Source of the DNA: Nageia nagi
Taxonomy: Eukaryota; Pinophyta
Direction of reading: 5' to 3'
DNA: 64,000 bases
NCBI GenBank assembly: GCA_050084985.1
Contig: JBITNC010000002.1
Coordinates: forward strand, 28,086,001-28,150,000
The position numbers and the translations under genes were made by a program. Positions 1 through 11,732 of the stretch are shown one piece after another (within the stretch, counting starts at the first letter, position 1; every line of letters starts with the position of its first letter). A model generated the notes under the pieces. It was given only the letters and a program-made list of their open reading frames with translations. It was not told where the DNA came from and ran no database searches.

Positions 1-1706
1 CTTGGCTGATTTTCTTGATTCCAATTTGGTTGACTTCCTTGATTCCAATTGGACTGATTCCAACTAGAGTGATTATTCCATGGTCCTCCCCACTATTGAT
101 TTTGATCGGATTGGGTCCAATCCTGATTTGACATCCACGGAGGATATGGCATCATATTGGGTGGAAACTGCATATTCCACCAAGGTTGAAAATAAGGCCT
201 TATGGAGCCTTGAAAATTGTTGTTTCCTCTTGGTGCAACATAGCTTACATCTCCTATCATACTTGCCAATGACATTTGGGCTACTGTTAAACATTCACGG
301 TCATCTGTCTTATGATTTTGCTAACATAATCCACATATTTCTATCTTATTGAGAGGACATTCATGAAGTGCATGCTTCTTCTTACACCTTGGACAATAGA
401 CAGCTAATGAGTCTTGAGAGTCTTGTGGATCTTTTACTTTAGCTACCTTATTTATTGCTCCCTTTAATTGGTTCAATTCCAACAAAATGTCAGTTTTGAA
501 ATTGGCCAATTCTTCAATAAGTTCACTAACCGCATCATCCTTAGTGTGAAGTTTCATCTTATGAGTAGGAGTTTTGGTCCTTGAGTAATTTGTGCACAAC
601 TCAATGATCTCATCCAAATCTAATGTATAGATATTTCCTCTTCCCATTAGATTCAAAACATCAAGGGATGTATCTAACAATCCTCTCAGAAATATTATCT
701 TAACAAAATCAGGATCAAGGTTAGTTCCTACCCTTTTTTGCATAAAAAGGAATCGATCCAAATAATCCTCCAAGCTTTCTATTTCTTCTTACTTGATTCT
801 GAATAGCTCATCTTTGCTATCCTTGACTCTGCAATACTTTTGATACTTATCCAGAAATCATTTTTCCATTTCTGCCCAAGTGGTGATAGAATCTGGTGGA
901 AGTCCCATGAACCATCTCATTGCATTATCCTTCAAGGTATAAGGAAAGAGTTTCAACTTTTGATTATCCAATTCATAATCATATGTCTTACATATGATTT
1001 TAAATTCAAACAAGAACTGATCAGGATCCTCATTTGGAAGACCTCTAAAGTTGGGTAGCACTAATGGTGAAATATTCTTCATTGGGGCATCAACTCCTGG
1101 AGTAAGTAGGATGGGAAAAGAGAAGGTCCTATTTGCATTTTGTGGATTTGCTCCTCCTCCACCACTACCTCTAGTAGCAGTAGTACTACCTGTACCTCCT
1201 AACATAGTATAGAATGGATTGACAAAAGTTGCTTTCAAATTTTTAGGAAAGAAGCTTGTTTCACTAAAAATTCCAAAAGGTCTTTTTGCTTCTTCCCTTT
1301 CAGCTTCAGAAACTGTATCACTTGAAGGAATCTAGATGTGCAATGGTGAAGAAACTTCAGAAAATCTTATAAATCTTCTTAGTTTTGGACTACTAAAAAT
1401 AGATTCCTATACTTGACTTTCTGAAACACCAACTTCTGTAGATTATTCAAGATCTTTTTCTTCAATTAATTCTTCTTCAAGATGTCTAGGATCTTATTCT
1501 TCTGATGACTGTGACTATGAATTTTCTTCAGTTTTAGCTGATAAAGATTGCTCAACAACACTAGGACTTTCCTCAATAATTTCAGCTTGCTGTGATGAGG
1601 TAGCTCTACCTAAATCAATAGGTCTTGTTTGGGGGGGTCTTACTGGAGTGTGACCTCTACCTCTACTACTAATAAATCTCCTCCTCTCATCTCTAGTTCT
1701 ATTCAT
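1..1706 (-). pseudogene. Ty3/gypsy gag polyprotein relic, open to the left edge
   Basis: This is a minus-strand gag reading frame that stays in one phase from 1706 to the left edge and is broken only by in-frame stops (for example near 1515, 855 and 320). In order it shows an Arg-rich N terminus, a Gly-rich linker, a retrotransposon gag core (motifs LPNFRGLPNEDPDQFLFEF, LKDNAMRWFMGLP), an LEDYLDRF helix region, Cys/His knuckles (YCPRCKKKHALHEC, then CGLC...H...C) and an Asn/Gln/Trp-rich tail. Gag proteins of this type package element RNA in the cytoplasm. Several stops sit where Trp or Gln would fit, so the copy is dead. The PBS and LTR just upstream (1902-1923) support an Athila-like gypsy assignment; pol would lie left of the window. 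Confidence 0.8.
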
Positions 1707-1901
1707 TCATTCTAAATAATAAACTTTGAAAACAAATCTAAGCAAGTTCAAAATAGTTTGACCGAAGAACTCTTGTATGGTTGCTACTTAAGACCACTCA
1801 AAGATCCCCTTTGAGGAAACATGGCTGCACATAATTTCTAATATGGTACTGGTAGGAGTCCTACTACAAGAATTGTTGTCACCAATCATAACTAACACCT
1901 T

Positions 1902-1918
1902 CCCCGGTAACGGCACCA
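1902..1918 (-). other. Primer-binding site, tRNA-Asp type
   Basis: The plus strand reads CCCCGGTAACGGCACCA, close to the 3' end of plant tRNA-Asp (CCCCGGCAACGGCGCCA from general knowledge; two differences). Read on the minus strand this is a reverse-transcription primer site lying 4 bases from a TG that starts the LTR, and upstream of the gag frame. About 200 bases of leader separate it from gag. Confidence 0.75.
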
Positions 1919-1922
1919 AAAA

Positions 1923-2960
1923 TGATGAGGTATTAATTCATCATTTAATTCTATCAATCTTGAGTTGGTGTACAAGGCTATATGCAGTTGAGGACTCTGT
2001 TTTATCCCTTGTTCTACTTGAAAAATTCAAATTGCAATCACACAATAATGTTAAATCCAAACTTGCAGGAATTAAACTGGAAAGATAAAGTTGTAGTAAA
2101 CTAAAGGAAATGGAGTTAAACACTCGCACTAAGCTGATATCAAATACTTATAGAAAACTAGAAATTGACATGAAAACAAATAAGAGACCTCAACCAGTAG
2201 GAGTGGACCCCCTCTTCCCAGTAGAGACTCACAATTAAACATAATGTTGAAGAACTATCACACTTTTTTACTAATTTTCCAAACGAACTGATACAATTTG
2301 ATTACAAAAGCTAGCTCCCTTTTTATGTCACAAAGTCTCTTATTTATTCTAATAGGCTCAAAATGCTTTTTAACAAAATATTCTAAATATATCCTACTTG
2401 ACCTATTCATTTGGGTCATACAATCCATCTTATCCTACACTGTTTGCTAATATTCTAGAGATAATTCTGCAAAGATCAAGTCTAGAATAGAATTAGTTAC
2501 TTTGTCCTTAAGACTAGTTCCAAATTGAAATAAGTCTACTTGACTTCTTCTTTGGCTCCTCTAATTTCTCTAATTGATCCACGTTTCTTCTCTATCTTTG
2601 ATGTAGCTGTCATCTTAACTTTGTGCATCTGATTCTTCTATATTTCTGGAGCTATAATTCAGGAGCCTTTTTAGAGCTACATTTTAGGAACCTTTCTAGA
2701 GATAAATTTTAGGAACCTTTCTATAGCTATAATTTAGGAGCCTTTCTGGAGCCATGGTTTCTGGAACTGATCCTAGAAACAGTTTCTGGAGCTAATCTTA
2801 AGTCACTTTCTGGAGCCAGGCTTAAGTCAGTTTCTGGAGTCAGACTTAAGTCGCTTTCTAGTGCTAGACTTAAGTCACTTTCTAGAGCTCTCAATCAGAT
2901 TACTCTAGAGCTAGAAACTTGATACTTGTAGCCATTATTCTTATGAGGAATCAGAATATG
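1923..2960 (-). mobile_element. Gypsy 5' LTR, right limit not resolved
   Basis: The LTR edge next to the PBS is at 1923 (TGATGAGG on plus). A minus-strand TATA-like motif (CATAAAAAGGGAG) lies near 2316-2332, so the sequence right of it would be U3. No clear far terminus or second LTR was found; the end given is approximate. U3 holds degenerate tandem repeats, listed separately. Confidence 0.5.
2640..2905. repeat. Degenerate short tandem repeats in gypsy U3
   Basis: Repeated units of about 25-30 bases share the core CTTTCTGGAGC...TTAAGTCA or TTTAGGAACC. They drift gradually across the array, for example TTTCTGGAGCCAGGCTTAAG and TTTCTGGAGTCAGACTTAAG. In an LTR U3 such arrays are often enhancer-like; that role is inference. 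Confidence 0.65.
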
Positions 2961-3388
2961 TGCTCAGCAAACATTATTCAAACATAAATAGTAATTTTCA
3001 TGCATCAAAATTACAAATAACACTAATAAATGAAAGATCAAACAAATATGCATTCAACATTAAATTAGACAATTTATAACAATTGGTAATATCATTCAAG
3101 GCATAATAGTGTTCCAAATGTTCTTAAAACATTAAATAAATGCATCAAAAATGAGACCATTTTGAGTCTCATCACAGACCTGCTTTTGAGACTAGTCACA
3201 AACCTTAAATTCCCCTAAGTGTAACTTGCAAAATATAGCGAATTAGGAGCTGAAATTTGAAATAAAACTTCTTCAGTATGTCTTCTAAAAACTTAATAAA
3301 TTTTAGAATTTGAAACATTGCAAAAAAAAATTGGTAGCAAAAATTCCATGATGACTAGTTTTGAGCCGTGAAACCGTAGAATCATCTA
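2961..3388. other. AT-rich stretch, no gene seen
   Basis: No reading frame or recognisable domain. The part next to 3388 is probably the 5' leader of the minus-strand copia fragment whose PBS is at 3389-3399. It holds a short inverted motif around 3155-3205 (TTTTGAGTCTCATC / GAGACTAGTC). Confidence 0.4.
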
Positions 3389-3399
3389 CTCTAATACCA
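3389..3399 (-). other. Primer-binding site, initiator tRNA-Met type
   Basis: Plus-strand CTCTAATACCA reads TGGTATTAGAG on the minus strand, one change from the common copia PBS TGGTATCAGAG. Two bases separate it from the LTR edge at 3402. Confidence 0.75.
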
Positions 3400-3401
3400 A
3401 A

Positions 3402-3785
3402 TGTTATGAACAAAGTTCCCAAAATAGCATAAAATCATGAGAGAAAGAGCTCAATGCCTTGAATAAGAGATAAAATTTGTAATAAGTCACTTCAAGGGGG
3501 CAACCTCCTTTACATCACAATCTGTAATAAGCCACTTCGAGGGGGCAACCTCCTTTACATCACATCAACTACACAACCATAAACAATACAAATGATAATA
3601 CCTCCCTAGTATATATAGGAGTCCAAAGGATGCCAATATAATGAAAGGACACTAGTTGACATAACAATAATAATATCTAGCTAACATAACAATAACAATG
3701 TAAGGGAATAACAATAACCATAGTGGCTTCTATGGGACACATAATAACAATATATGGGCTACATGAGTAGTATAGGAACCTAACA
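3402..3785 (-). mobile_element. Ty1/copia-type 5' LTR (384 bp), element otherwise lost
   Basis: The LTR reads TGTTAGG...AACA on the minus strand, with clean TG/CA ends at 3785 and 3402. It has a minus-strand TATA box (TCCTATATATACTAGG, about 3606-3622) and a 45-bp tandem duplication downstream of it. The PBS follows directly. No gag or pol in this orientation lies to the left, so only LTR, PBS and some leader remain. Confidence 0.75.
3478..3567. repeat. 45-bp tandem duplication inside the copia LTR
   Basis: Two adjacent copies (3478-3522, 3523-3567) share TGTAATAAG[T/C]CACTTC followed by AAGGGGGCAACC or GAGGGGGCAACC, with very few differences. They lie between the TATA box and the PBS, so they would be within or near the transcript start region. 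Confidence 0.85.
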
Positions 3786-4847
3786 AATAAATGCTCACAA
3801 AAATAACACATTAGAAAGTATAAAACAATATTGCATTAATAGGGGTGGTTCCACCACCCTCTAGTTTGTTATAGTTTCTCATTTTGCATATCATATAGGC
3901 TTGCAATTTCATATGAGGATGCTCTTTTAGGTTGCATATCATCTGGGTCAATCCATTATATGCATTTGATCAACATGGTAAATCTTATCAAGGTTTTCAA
4001 TCTTATTATTTTTGCATCTTCATTTGTTCAATCACTTTCCCTTGGTTCTTTTCTCTTTGCATCTTTTCATCCTCATCACTTCATCAAGTTTTCTTCCTTC
4101 ATTAAGTTTTTGTTATCTTTCATCTCTCATTAATATTCTCAAAAAATTTCATGTTAATTGAATGTCTCATGTCTAGATTAGTCCTATGTCTAGTTATTAT
4201 ATCTCATTCTAATTGCATCTTATGAAAAATATCAAAACTAACAATATGTACGTCATTGAAAAAAAAATAGGTTTAACATAAGGATAGGTACAAGTTTCAA
4301 AATTAGAATGAAGCAGATTTAGTCTCAACTAGGGGCAGGATCAATTTTAGTTGGGTGCAGTTTTAGTTTTAGATGGGGGTAGATTTAATTTTAGCTAGGG
4401 GTAGGAAAGAAATCAAATATTAGATTAATAAGTTAAATTTTGGAGTTTAGAATCAGAAATAGGAAATAATTCAGTATCAGATTATTTTGGATGTCAAAAA
4501 TCAATATTCATATTATCAATTAAAAGGTGTTCACATGGTTATAGTTCAGTATTCACAATGTTAGCACTATGCAAATCTATTATAAGTAACCCATTTCATG
4601 GGCATACAGGTAAGTACATATATAGTATACCATCTTAAACTTATTCATGTTTCAAGATATCTATATGTTCTAAACAAGTTGTAAAAAAATATTTTCAAAA
4701 ATTTCATGAAATACATGATGTCCACACTATGCGTAAACTAAAATTATGATGTTCACATCATTCAAACCAATATATTTCTTGAAAATTAGGTATATCAAAT
4801 GCTAAGACCATAATTTACTCTAAAAATTTAGTACTATTTCTCATATA
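3786..4847. other. AT-rich intergenic DNA, no gene seen
   Basis: Contains pyrimidine-rich runs (about 3990-4140) and a few degenerate repeats of TTTAGNTNGGGGNAG (about 4320-4410). No frame longer than background and no known domain. Confidence 0.5.
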
Positions 4848-5552
4848 TGTTAACACCTAAAAAGGAATTTGAATTTATTTAAAATCCCCTTTTAGGTATT
4901 CAAAATAATTTATTTATTTAATTCTTGACCTTTACGATGCCAAAGGATCGTGCACTCTCACCTACCTTTATATTTTATGATAATAGGTCATTTTGGAATC
5001 ACAATAAGCCTAAAGAGGAGCCTTAACACTAGATTTGTTACCTATAAAGGTGGAGGCGTTGTGCATAAACAATTATGATATGATCTTGAATCCTTTATTG
5101 GTGGTAATTACTTATTTCATTCTTGATCAGTGTTTCTTAACATCACTTATCATAGCTATATTTGGTAATATATTGAGCTCAGCATTCCTATTATCTTTTT
5201 CATCCATTTATGTGTGATATTCTAAGCTTCAAAGGAATGATGACAACAAAGAGTTAAAGGGAGAGGTAATATGGAATGGTAACAAAGAGATGTTGTTGGG
5301 ATCTTAGCGCTATCACTGGGTTGAGGATGGTTTGGTGGATTCATTAATAGGGAAAGCTTATTGTTAGTCTCCTTTCAATCAAATATCATCTTCATTAATC
5401 ACAATTGGTAAAGTACAAGTTTATATCTTCCATAAATAATAGGTCAAGGTCAATTAGGTAATTGTCATCTTTCATGTCATTGATATTTACTATTATTTCA
5501 TGGTCAATTGATTAATTAAATGACCCTAATTAATATTATTTTGGTTGTAACA
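4848..5552 (+). mobile_element. Gypsy-like 5' LTR (705 bp)
   Basis: Starts TGTTAACACC and ends GGTTGTAACA, giving matching TGTTA/TAACA ends. A TATA box (CTATAAAGG) lies at 5042-5050. Immediately after the end comes ATTGGTGAACCTGATTTC, which fits a PBS position although I cannot name the tRNA. A gag-like relic follows in the same orientation. No second LTR is in the window, so the boundaries rest on the termini and context. Confidence 0.55.
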
Positions 5553-5661
5553 ATTGGTGAACCTGATTTCTTTTCAACACATCATTTTATTATTCACTAA
5601 TTATGCCAAAAATCCTAGCATTATTTTATAGGACTAATATTACATTCCAAGTGTTTCAGAA

Positions 5662-7900
5662 ATGGATACACCTATTGTATCAAACTAAGAAATTATTGAA
5701 TATCCTATTATACAACCTAAAAATACTAAGGCATAAAAAGATTGTGTTAGTGCATTAAGAAGACAAAGTGAGAGGGTACAAAAGCTATACCTCGATGATG
5801 AATATGATAGCACTTTAGAATACTGTAGCCACTCAGTTGAAAAAGAAATAAAGAATGATCAATCTAAGGAAGAAGAACATTTCCCACCAAATGCACTAGA
5901 GGTACTCACCAAAATCTTATCTATTCCTCAAAGTAGGACATTATTAGCTATAAAAGAGTGTCTACCTTTCTTTGTTCAAACTTTGCAAGAAGTAGATACC
6001 AAAGTCAAGCACCTTTTAGGATCTACCTTAGAAATCGATCTTGAGTATGTCAAACAAAAGAAAATAATCAACATGATATGACCTTAACTCCTTATAGGTA
6101 GGCATACAAATACTTCAAGTTACCACCATAGGTTGCTTCATTATAGTTCCACTTATCCTTACCTAACTATAACCCTAAAACTTTAGTCCAAAACTAGTTA
6201 CCTGTTAACCAAGAAAAACCCAATGCTGTCGTTCCATTTTCCACTTCAAAATAAGTCCAAAATTCATAAGAACCAAGGTCTTTTGTAGAAAATCCCATCA
6301 TTTAATAGGCATTTCTAGATTATGATAAAGAATAGGAAGACAATATTGTTAAAGAATAATTGATCGAAATCATAGACCATGAAGTACTTAACAGACCAAT
6401 CATTCTTGATGTTTGGATGGATGAGCCAAATCCAGCAATAACATTTGGTATGAGACAAAGACCCAAATGGTTGGATGAAGAATATGCCATATTAAGGAAA
6501 GAATTGAGTTTCCTAAAACTCAATATGGAATTTAAAGCCACTTCACTGGAATGCAAAATGGAGATGATCAACAACTTGGTAAGAACTTTAGAATAAGAAA
6601 AATTTCGATGTTTTGGATTGTTTGCATGATTAGCCAAAGATAAGAACAAATATACCGATGGACCATAATGACAAGTAGATCCAAATGATGAAATTCAAAA
6701 GATTGTATAATTAAAGCAACAAAAAGACTCTATATTGACTTGCATCAACAAATTTGCACCTACAATTTCAAGAGGTAGTAAGCATCCCTTTTGCTATCGC
6801 ATCCATTGGAAAAGGTATGATAAATAAGTAAATTTTACATTATTTTATGGCTATTCTAATCCTAGAATACATTTGCAATGATATGATTTGGAAGCTATTT
6901 CATTTGAGAATTATGATGATTTTTTGGTTAAATTATTTCCTCTTAGTTTGAAATGAGAATCATTCTTGTGGTTTACTAATGTGCCTCATGAAAGTATTAC
7001 ATGTTTTGAGATAAAGTTAAGGTATTTCTGACTCAATATTACTTGTACATAAACTAGGAACAATCTCCCCTAAACATATATACCATAAAGCAAAAACAAG
7101 GTTATTTTGTTAGTGATCTCATTATTTAGTGGTTCGAAATAGCTAACCAAGTCCAAATCCCAAACAAAGAAAAGAATCATGTTATTTTATGAGCTTTTAT
7201 TGCCATCATGTACAAATAACTTCTCTGATTACCACTTAACTATCCTTATGATAAAATGATAGCTAAAATGATTAGTAAGGAAGCCTATCACATGGCCTTC
7301 AATGAACCATTAGCCCACATGAAGCAAAAAATAGTCCTCAAACCCATTTTTCTTGACAAGCCTAGGAAGGTCCAATCCCAACCTAAACTTGAAATCAAAA
7401 TGATAGCTAGAGTTAGCCATGATGATATTGAAGTATGGGAACCTAGAAGGTCACATAGGTAGTATACCAAATTCCATGAGGATATTAGTGAGGTCCTAGA
7501 TACCTTAGTAAACATGAACCTAGTCCATTATCCACCAATGAAATAGCCCCCTCAAATTAAACCTTTAGGATATCAAGCCACAAAAGAGTGTTTTCATTTG
7601 AAGAATCTAATACAAGACTTACATGATGAAGGTAAATTTAATATTGATCATGAGGTTTCAAATGAGGTTTTGTAGTAGCACAAGGCTAAAGCCATACATA
7701 ATAGACCCATACATTCACATAATCAAAGGCTAAGGATATTCGATAATATGTTTTCATAATTCAAGAAGGTAGAACTTGATGATGATGATAATTTGCAAAC
7801 TAATATTATGAGTGTTCCTCAACCATAACCACAACAACAACTGCAACAACCATAAGTTCCAAGTATGGTTCTTAATGTTTATGGTATTTGGGCTATTCCA
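5662..7900 (+). pseudogene. Gypsy-like gag relic, several frames
   Basis: From an ATG at 5662 the translation is protein-like with a few stops: an acidic/basic N-terminal part (YLDDEYDSTLEY, KEEEHFPPNALEVLTK), a second segment at 6360-6596 (RQRPKWLDEEYAILRKELSF), and a gag-core-like run near 6885-7020 (ISFENYDDFLVKLFPLSLK, stop, ESFLWFTNVPHESITCFE). The last run matches the usual gag pattern of L-F-P-x-S/T-L-K followed by aromatic W-F and S-I-T. A Lys/Pro-rich tail runs to about 7460. At least ten stops or frame changes make it non-functional. The exact gypsy lineage is not determinable here, and pol is absent. Confidence 0.55.
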
Positions 7901-8560
7901 TAAATTTTTTTACATTTTTTTGTTCAAATATTTGTGTTTATTCATTAAATGAAAATATAGAATGAATCATTAAAAAATTGGATGCCTTCCCTTTCTTGTA
8001 TCCTAGCAAAGAGGTTGGATTCTAGCATCATCACTGAGTTCATAGAGTGTTTAAAATTAAGAAAAATTCATAAAACTTGAGATATTGTTCATTAATCATA
8101 AAAAAATGTTCATATATAATAAAAATATGAAAAGTTGAAAGAGCACTATATAGGTTTGGTACATAGAAACTTAAGTAAATTGGTCCCTTTTGCCATAGTC
8201 TTTGTTAAACTTAAAGCTTCTTTTTTCTCAAAATTTTGGCCAATCCATGTAAATCTTTCTTTTTGTGGAAACTTTACATTTTTCGCAATGTGTCACTAGA
8301 TTCCAGCATTGTTTCTCCATTATAGGCACATACAAACTCACTATTGCTATATTTCTTGAAATATATATTTTTATTTCAAGCAAAAAATATTATCATTTTT
8401 TCTTATGTGCTTATAATTTGTGTATTTTCTTTTAAAGTTTATCAATTTAAAATTACTTTTGGCATTTTTTCATAAAAATATTAAAACAAATCCATAACAT
8501 AGCAATCAAAGCAATACATATATATATCATCGATCAAAATGTACATAAAATATCAAAAAT
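7901..8560. other. AT-rich stretch, no gene seen
   Basis: Very AT-rich; no coding pattern, LTR ends or structured RNA recognised. The truncated gypsy element must end somewhere here. Confidence 0.45.
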
Positions 8561-8564
8561 ACAA

Positions 8565-9491
8565 TTAGTTCCCCCCATGGGAACTCTGGCCAACGAAAGG
8601 ATCACGAGTGTGGATCCTAGTCCTAGGCCTAAACCTACTCCTAGAAGTTGATATTGCTACTAACATATGCCCAAAGTATAGAATCTGATTATCCTTCACT
8701 ACAAGTAGGTCCTGGAGCCTCTTCAGCTCATGCTGATGGATGACATTTGGCAAAGACTACAACATCTCTATCTAAGCCTATAGTGCACATATTTACTGAT
8801 CTCAAGCTGCTAACTACTCCAATAGGCTCCATAATTATGCCTATAGAGTCTCCACCTGAACCTCTAACCCTATGTCAAAATATGATTAAAAGATTAGTTT
8901 ATCTTAAAAATACAAAAAATAGGTCAACCTAGATAACTTGCATTTAAATAGGTATATTTGAGGTATAGGTTGAGAGTGCGATAACTCCAAAAGTGGATGG
9001 TATAGAAGGATCCATTGCTCAAGTAGGAGATGAATACAAATAATATCCATAGGCTTCTTCCCCTCCTCCTCCTCATCAAGGCTTAATTGCACAAGCCTTA
9101 CTGTATCCCACCAATGCATATATTCATGGGTATGCTGATGGTGTGGAGTAAACACCCTAGGGGCATGGTCCTTAGGCATCTCCCACTTTTCACTCCATGT
9201 AGGGATAATTAGAACTCTAGTCACAATGGTTTGATACCTATAATACTTGGCCATAGTTGACCAAACCCTGTGAATAGGTATGTCCTGCATAAAACTAAAC
9301 TGGTAGAGCACCCTATCTAGATGATAGAACTTTGTAATCCAACTATGATCCTTGATATGATATGGAGTCATGCTCCATGAAAACTCATCCCAAATGAGTA
9401 GGGAAAAATAGGGATCCCATGTCACGTCATCCTCATCCAATAGGTCTAACAGCCTTCAACACTGCTCCATTCCCTGTGTCTCATCCATCCT
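8565..9491 (-). pseudogene. Plant mobile domain (PMD/MAIN-like) protein, C-terminal part
   Basis: The minus strand encodes DEDDVTWDPYFSLL, then HLDRVLYQFSFMQDIP, then THEYMHWWDTVR, then an acidic run (SLDEEEEGKK). These match the layout of the plant mobile domain (aminotransferase-like PMD): a VxWxPY segment, W/F-H-x-P/L-DRVxxQF-x-x-Q-xIP, and YMxWW. A further fragment at 8565-8753 (HQHELKRLQDLLVVKDNQI) resembles the coiled tail of such proteins in another frame. PMD proteins occur as host silencing factors and as domains captured by MULE and gypsy elements. The frame is interrupted at 9491 by the outer copia insertion and continues at 26928. Which type it derives from is unknown. Confidence 0.6.
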
Positions 9492-9953
9492 TATTAGAAT
9501 TTGTAATGTAATATTTCTCCTTAATGTAAATTCACTTAATACTTAAATTATCATTAGATACCTTAAAGTAGTAAGGGAATAAAAATAGGATAAAGATTAA
9601 AAATAGGTATGAGATTAAAAATAAGTAAAGGATTAAAAATAGAAAGAATTAATTATAAAGTGTGTTTCTTCTTATAAAAAGAGAAGAACCCTCCCCTCTC
9701 AGTTTACACAATTGTAATGCAAGCTTTGCTATAGGTTTAGAGTGTGTGTGAGAGAGAAGAGGTTTTGTAAGAGATGTCCTTGAGAATAAGAAGATCTTAG
9801 TTAGTGGACGTACTCCCAAGGAGGGAGGAACCACTTTATATTATGTTATCTGTGAGATTGGCTTGAGTTATTACGTTATTGTGTTGATGTTGAAAGTGCC
9901 TTCTTAAGATCTTAGTAGAGTAGAAGTTAATTCAGAAAGAGTTAATTTTTTCA
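9492..9953 (+). repeat. 5' LTR of outer copia
   Basis: 462 bp, matches the 3' LTR at 26457-26922. The first dinucleotide is TA rather than TG, a decay change. It holds the U3 hairpin region (9532-9570), a TTATAAAAAG TATA-like box near 9672, and the block ACTCCCAAGGAGGGAGGAAC that is also present in the inner LTR, showing that the two families are related. Confidence 0.9.
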
Positions 9954-9955
9954 AG

Positions 9956-9967
9956 TAGTATCAAAGT
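9956..9967 (+). other. Decayed copia primer-binding site
   Basis: TAGTATCAAAGT compared with the usual TGGTATCAGAGC. The changes are mostly G-to-A or C-to-T, as expected from decay. It lies 2 bases after the LTR end. Confidence 0.7.
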
Positions 9968-10640
9968 GATTCTTAGAGGCTCCTCTTCAACATCCTTGAA
10001 GGTCCATTCCTCTTCTTTCTCCATCTACTTTGGTGAGGTAAAAAGGGTTTGAAGGTATAATTTCTCTCCTTCCTTGTTTATTGTCAATTTTTGTTTTATT
10101 ACTAACTATTTTGGTTCTTTGATTATCAAGTTTAAGTTTAGTAAAGTTTGATTAAAGTAGATAATACATCATTATTATACTAACATGTTAGTTTAATCTA
10201 ATGTTATTGCTATGCATTATTTTAGTTAAGTTGCAATTTTTTTAAGTAAAATTACTTAATGTGTAGCAATAATATGTAAAATTGCTTAAATTTAGCAATA
10301 ATAAGTTATTATAGCTTAAAATTGTCAATTTCTAATTAGTATAGAATTGGGTAAAAATTTTGCAATTTTTTTTTCCTATATGGGTATTATTGCAAAAAAA
10401 ATTTTACTATGCTAGTATGCCTATAAAATTTTTACAGGTTTTATAAAATTGTATTTTTTTAATGTAAACTAATTTATATAAAATAAATAAATAATAAAAA
10501 ATTACTATTTTTTATAGTTTTTTTAATTCTATTTTTAAGTTTTTTCCTTTTTTTTTTTAACTTTTAAAGTTTTTTTTGAGAAAAAAAAAATAAAAAAATA
10601 AACCCAACTTATGGGTGGTGCCCATCAGGGCTGTAGCTAG

Positions 10641-10784
10641 CCCCAAGGGGCAGCGCGCCCTATGGGCTATGTCCGACCCCAAGGGGTGGCAAGCCTTATG
10701 GGTTACGATCGACCCCAAGGGGCAGTGCACCCAGCAAGGTGCGATCGACCCCATGGGGCGGCCCGCTTAGCAAGGTGCAACTAC
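10641..10784. repeat. GC-rich 36-bp tandem repeat, four units
   Basis: Units begin at 10641, 10677, 10713 and 10749 with CCCCAAGGGG (last unit CCCCATGGGG, a perfect palindrome). A 36-base period is 12 codons, so the minus-strand frame gives a 12-residue repeat (CPLGS/HPLGS). The composition contrasts sharply with the AT-rich leader around it. Confidence 0.85.
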
Positions 10785-11138
10785 TCCCCCCTTCTATTTT
10801 TATTTTAATATAAAAAAAGAGTTTATTTCTTTATTTATTTAATTGAAGTTATATATATTATATATATAATATATATAGTTTTTATATTTTTTTAGTTATC
10901 TTTTTAAAAAAAAAGGGGGGGAATTTTTTTATTTTTTTTTAAAGGAAGTTTTTTTTTAAAAAAAGGGGGGATTGATTTTAAAACTATAAGTTGCTTAGTT
11001 GCCATTTTAAGTTTGAGTATTTGTTATTATGGGTAATTTTTGTTAGTTCTTTATTTGCTAAAAATATCTTTTTACTTTAGTGCAACATTATTTTGAGGGA
11101 TTATTTTTAATCATGCATTTAAGATAAAAGGGGAGAAT

Positions 11139-11455
11139 TTTTAATGCATGGTTAATATTTTGTCTTAATGCACATGTGGATGGATAAAATTAATTTTTGC
11201 ATGGTATAATTTTTTGTCCTAGTGCATGTTTTTGCTAAGTGGATAAAATTTTAATGCATGGTTAATATTTTGTCTTAATGCACATGTGGATAGATAAAAT
11301 TAATTTTTACATGGTTTAATTTTTTTTCCTCGTGCATGCTTTTGCTAAGTGGATAAATTTTTTTGCATTGTTTAATTTTTTTTCCTAGTGCATGTTTTTG
11401 CTAAGTAGATAAAATATTTTGCATGGTTTAATATTTTGTCCTAATGCATGTGAAT
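11139..11455. repeat. ~110-bp degenerate tandem repeat
   Basis: TTAATGCATGGTTAATATTT recurs at 11141 and 11251; shorter sub-units around GTGCATG...TTTTTGCTAAGTGGATAAA recur three to four times up to 11455. It lies in the outer copia leader. Confidence 0.7.
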
Positions 11456-11732
11456 GGTTAAATTTCCTTTAGATATTTTTGCCTATGGATTTTTTGATGA
11501 TAAATTGCAAATAAGGAATTATTTTAAGTCCATTTTTTAAGTAACAAGAAGGAGAATTCCTCATTTTTGTTAATGAACCTTTGTAAAGAGATCCATTAGG
11601 GTTTGTGATAAAACCCATTGGACTCTTAGGCTCATTTATTGTTACTTAAAATTAATGAACTTTTGTAAAGAAATCCATTAAGGGTTATGACAAAAGCCAT
11701 TGGACTTTTTGGTTCATACGTATGGATGATGT

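Larger units (their letters stand above)
9968..11732 (+). other. Leader of outer copia (PBS to insertion point)
   Basis: Untranslated, very AT-rich. It carries a GC-rich 36-bp tandem array (10641-10784) and a ~110-bp degenerate array (11139-11455). Poly-A/T runs dominate 10370-10980. No frame resembling gag starts here; gag begins at 21554, after the inner insertion. Confidence 0.6.

Noticed and set aside
1843-2129. Short frames on both strands at the gypsy LTR edge
   Set aside because: They overlap the PBS and LTR terminus and have no protein similarity I recognise.
10557-10754. 65-residue minus-strand repeat protein
   Set aside because: It exists only because the 36-bp repeat period is a multiple of three; it runs into poly-A sequence and has no support as a gene.
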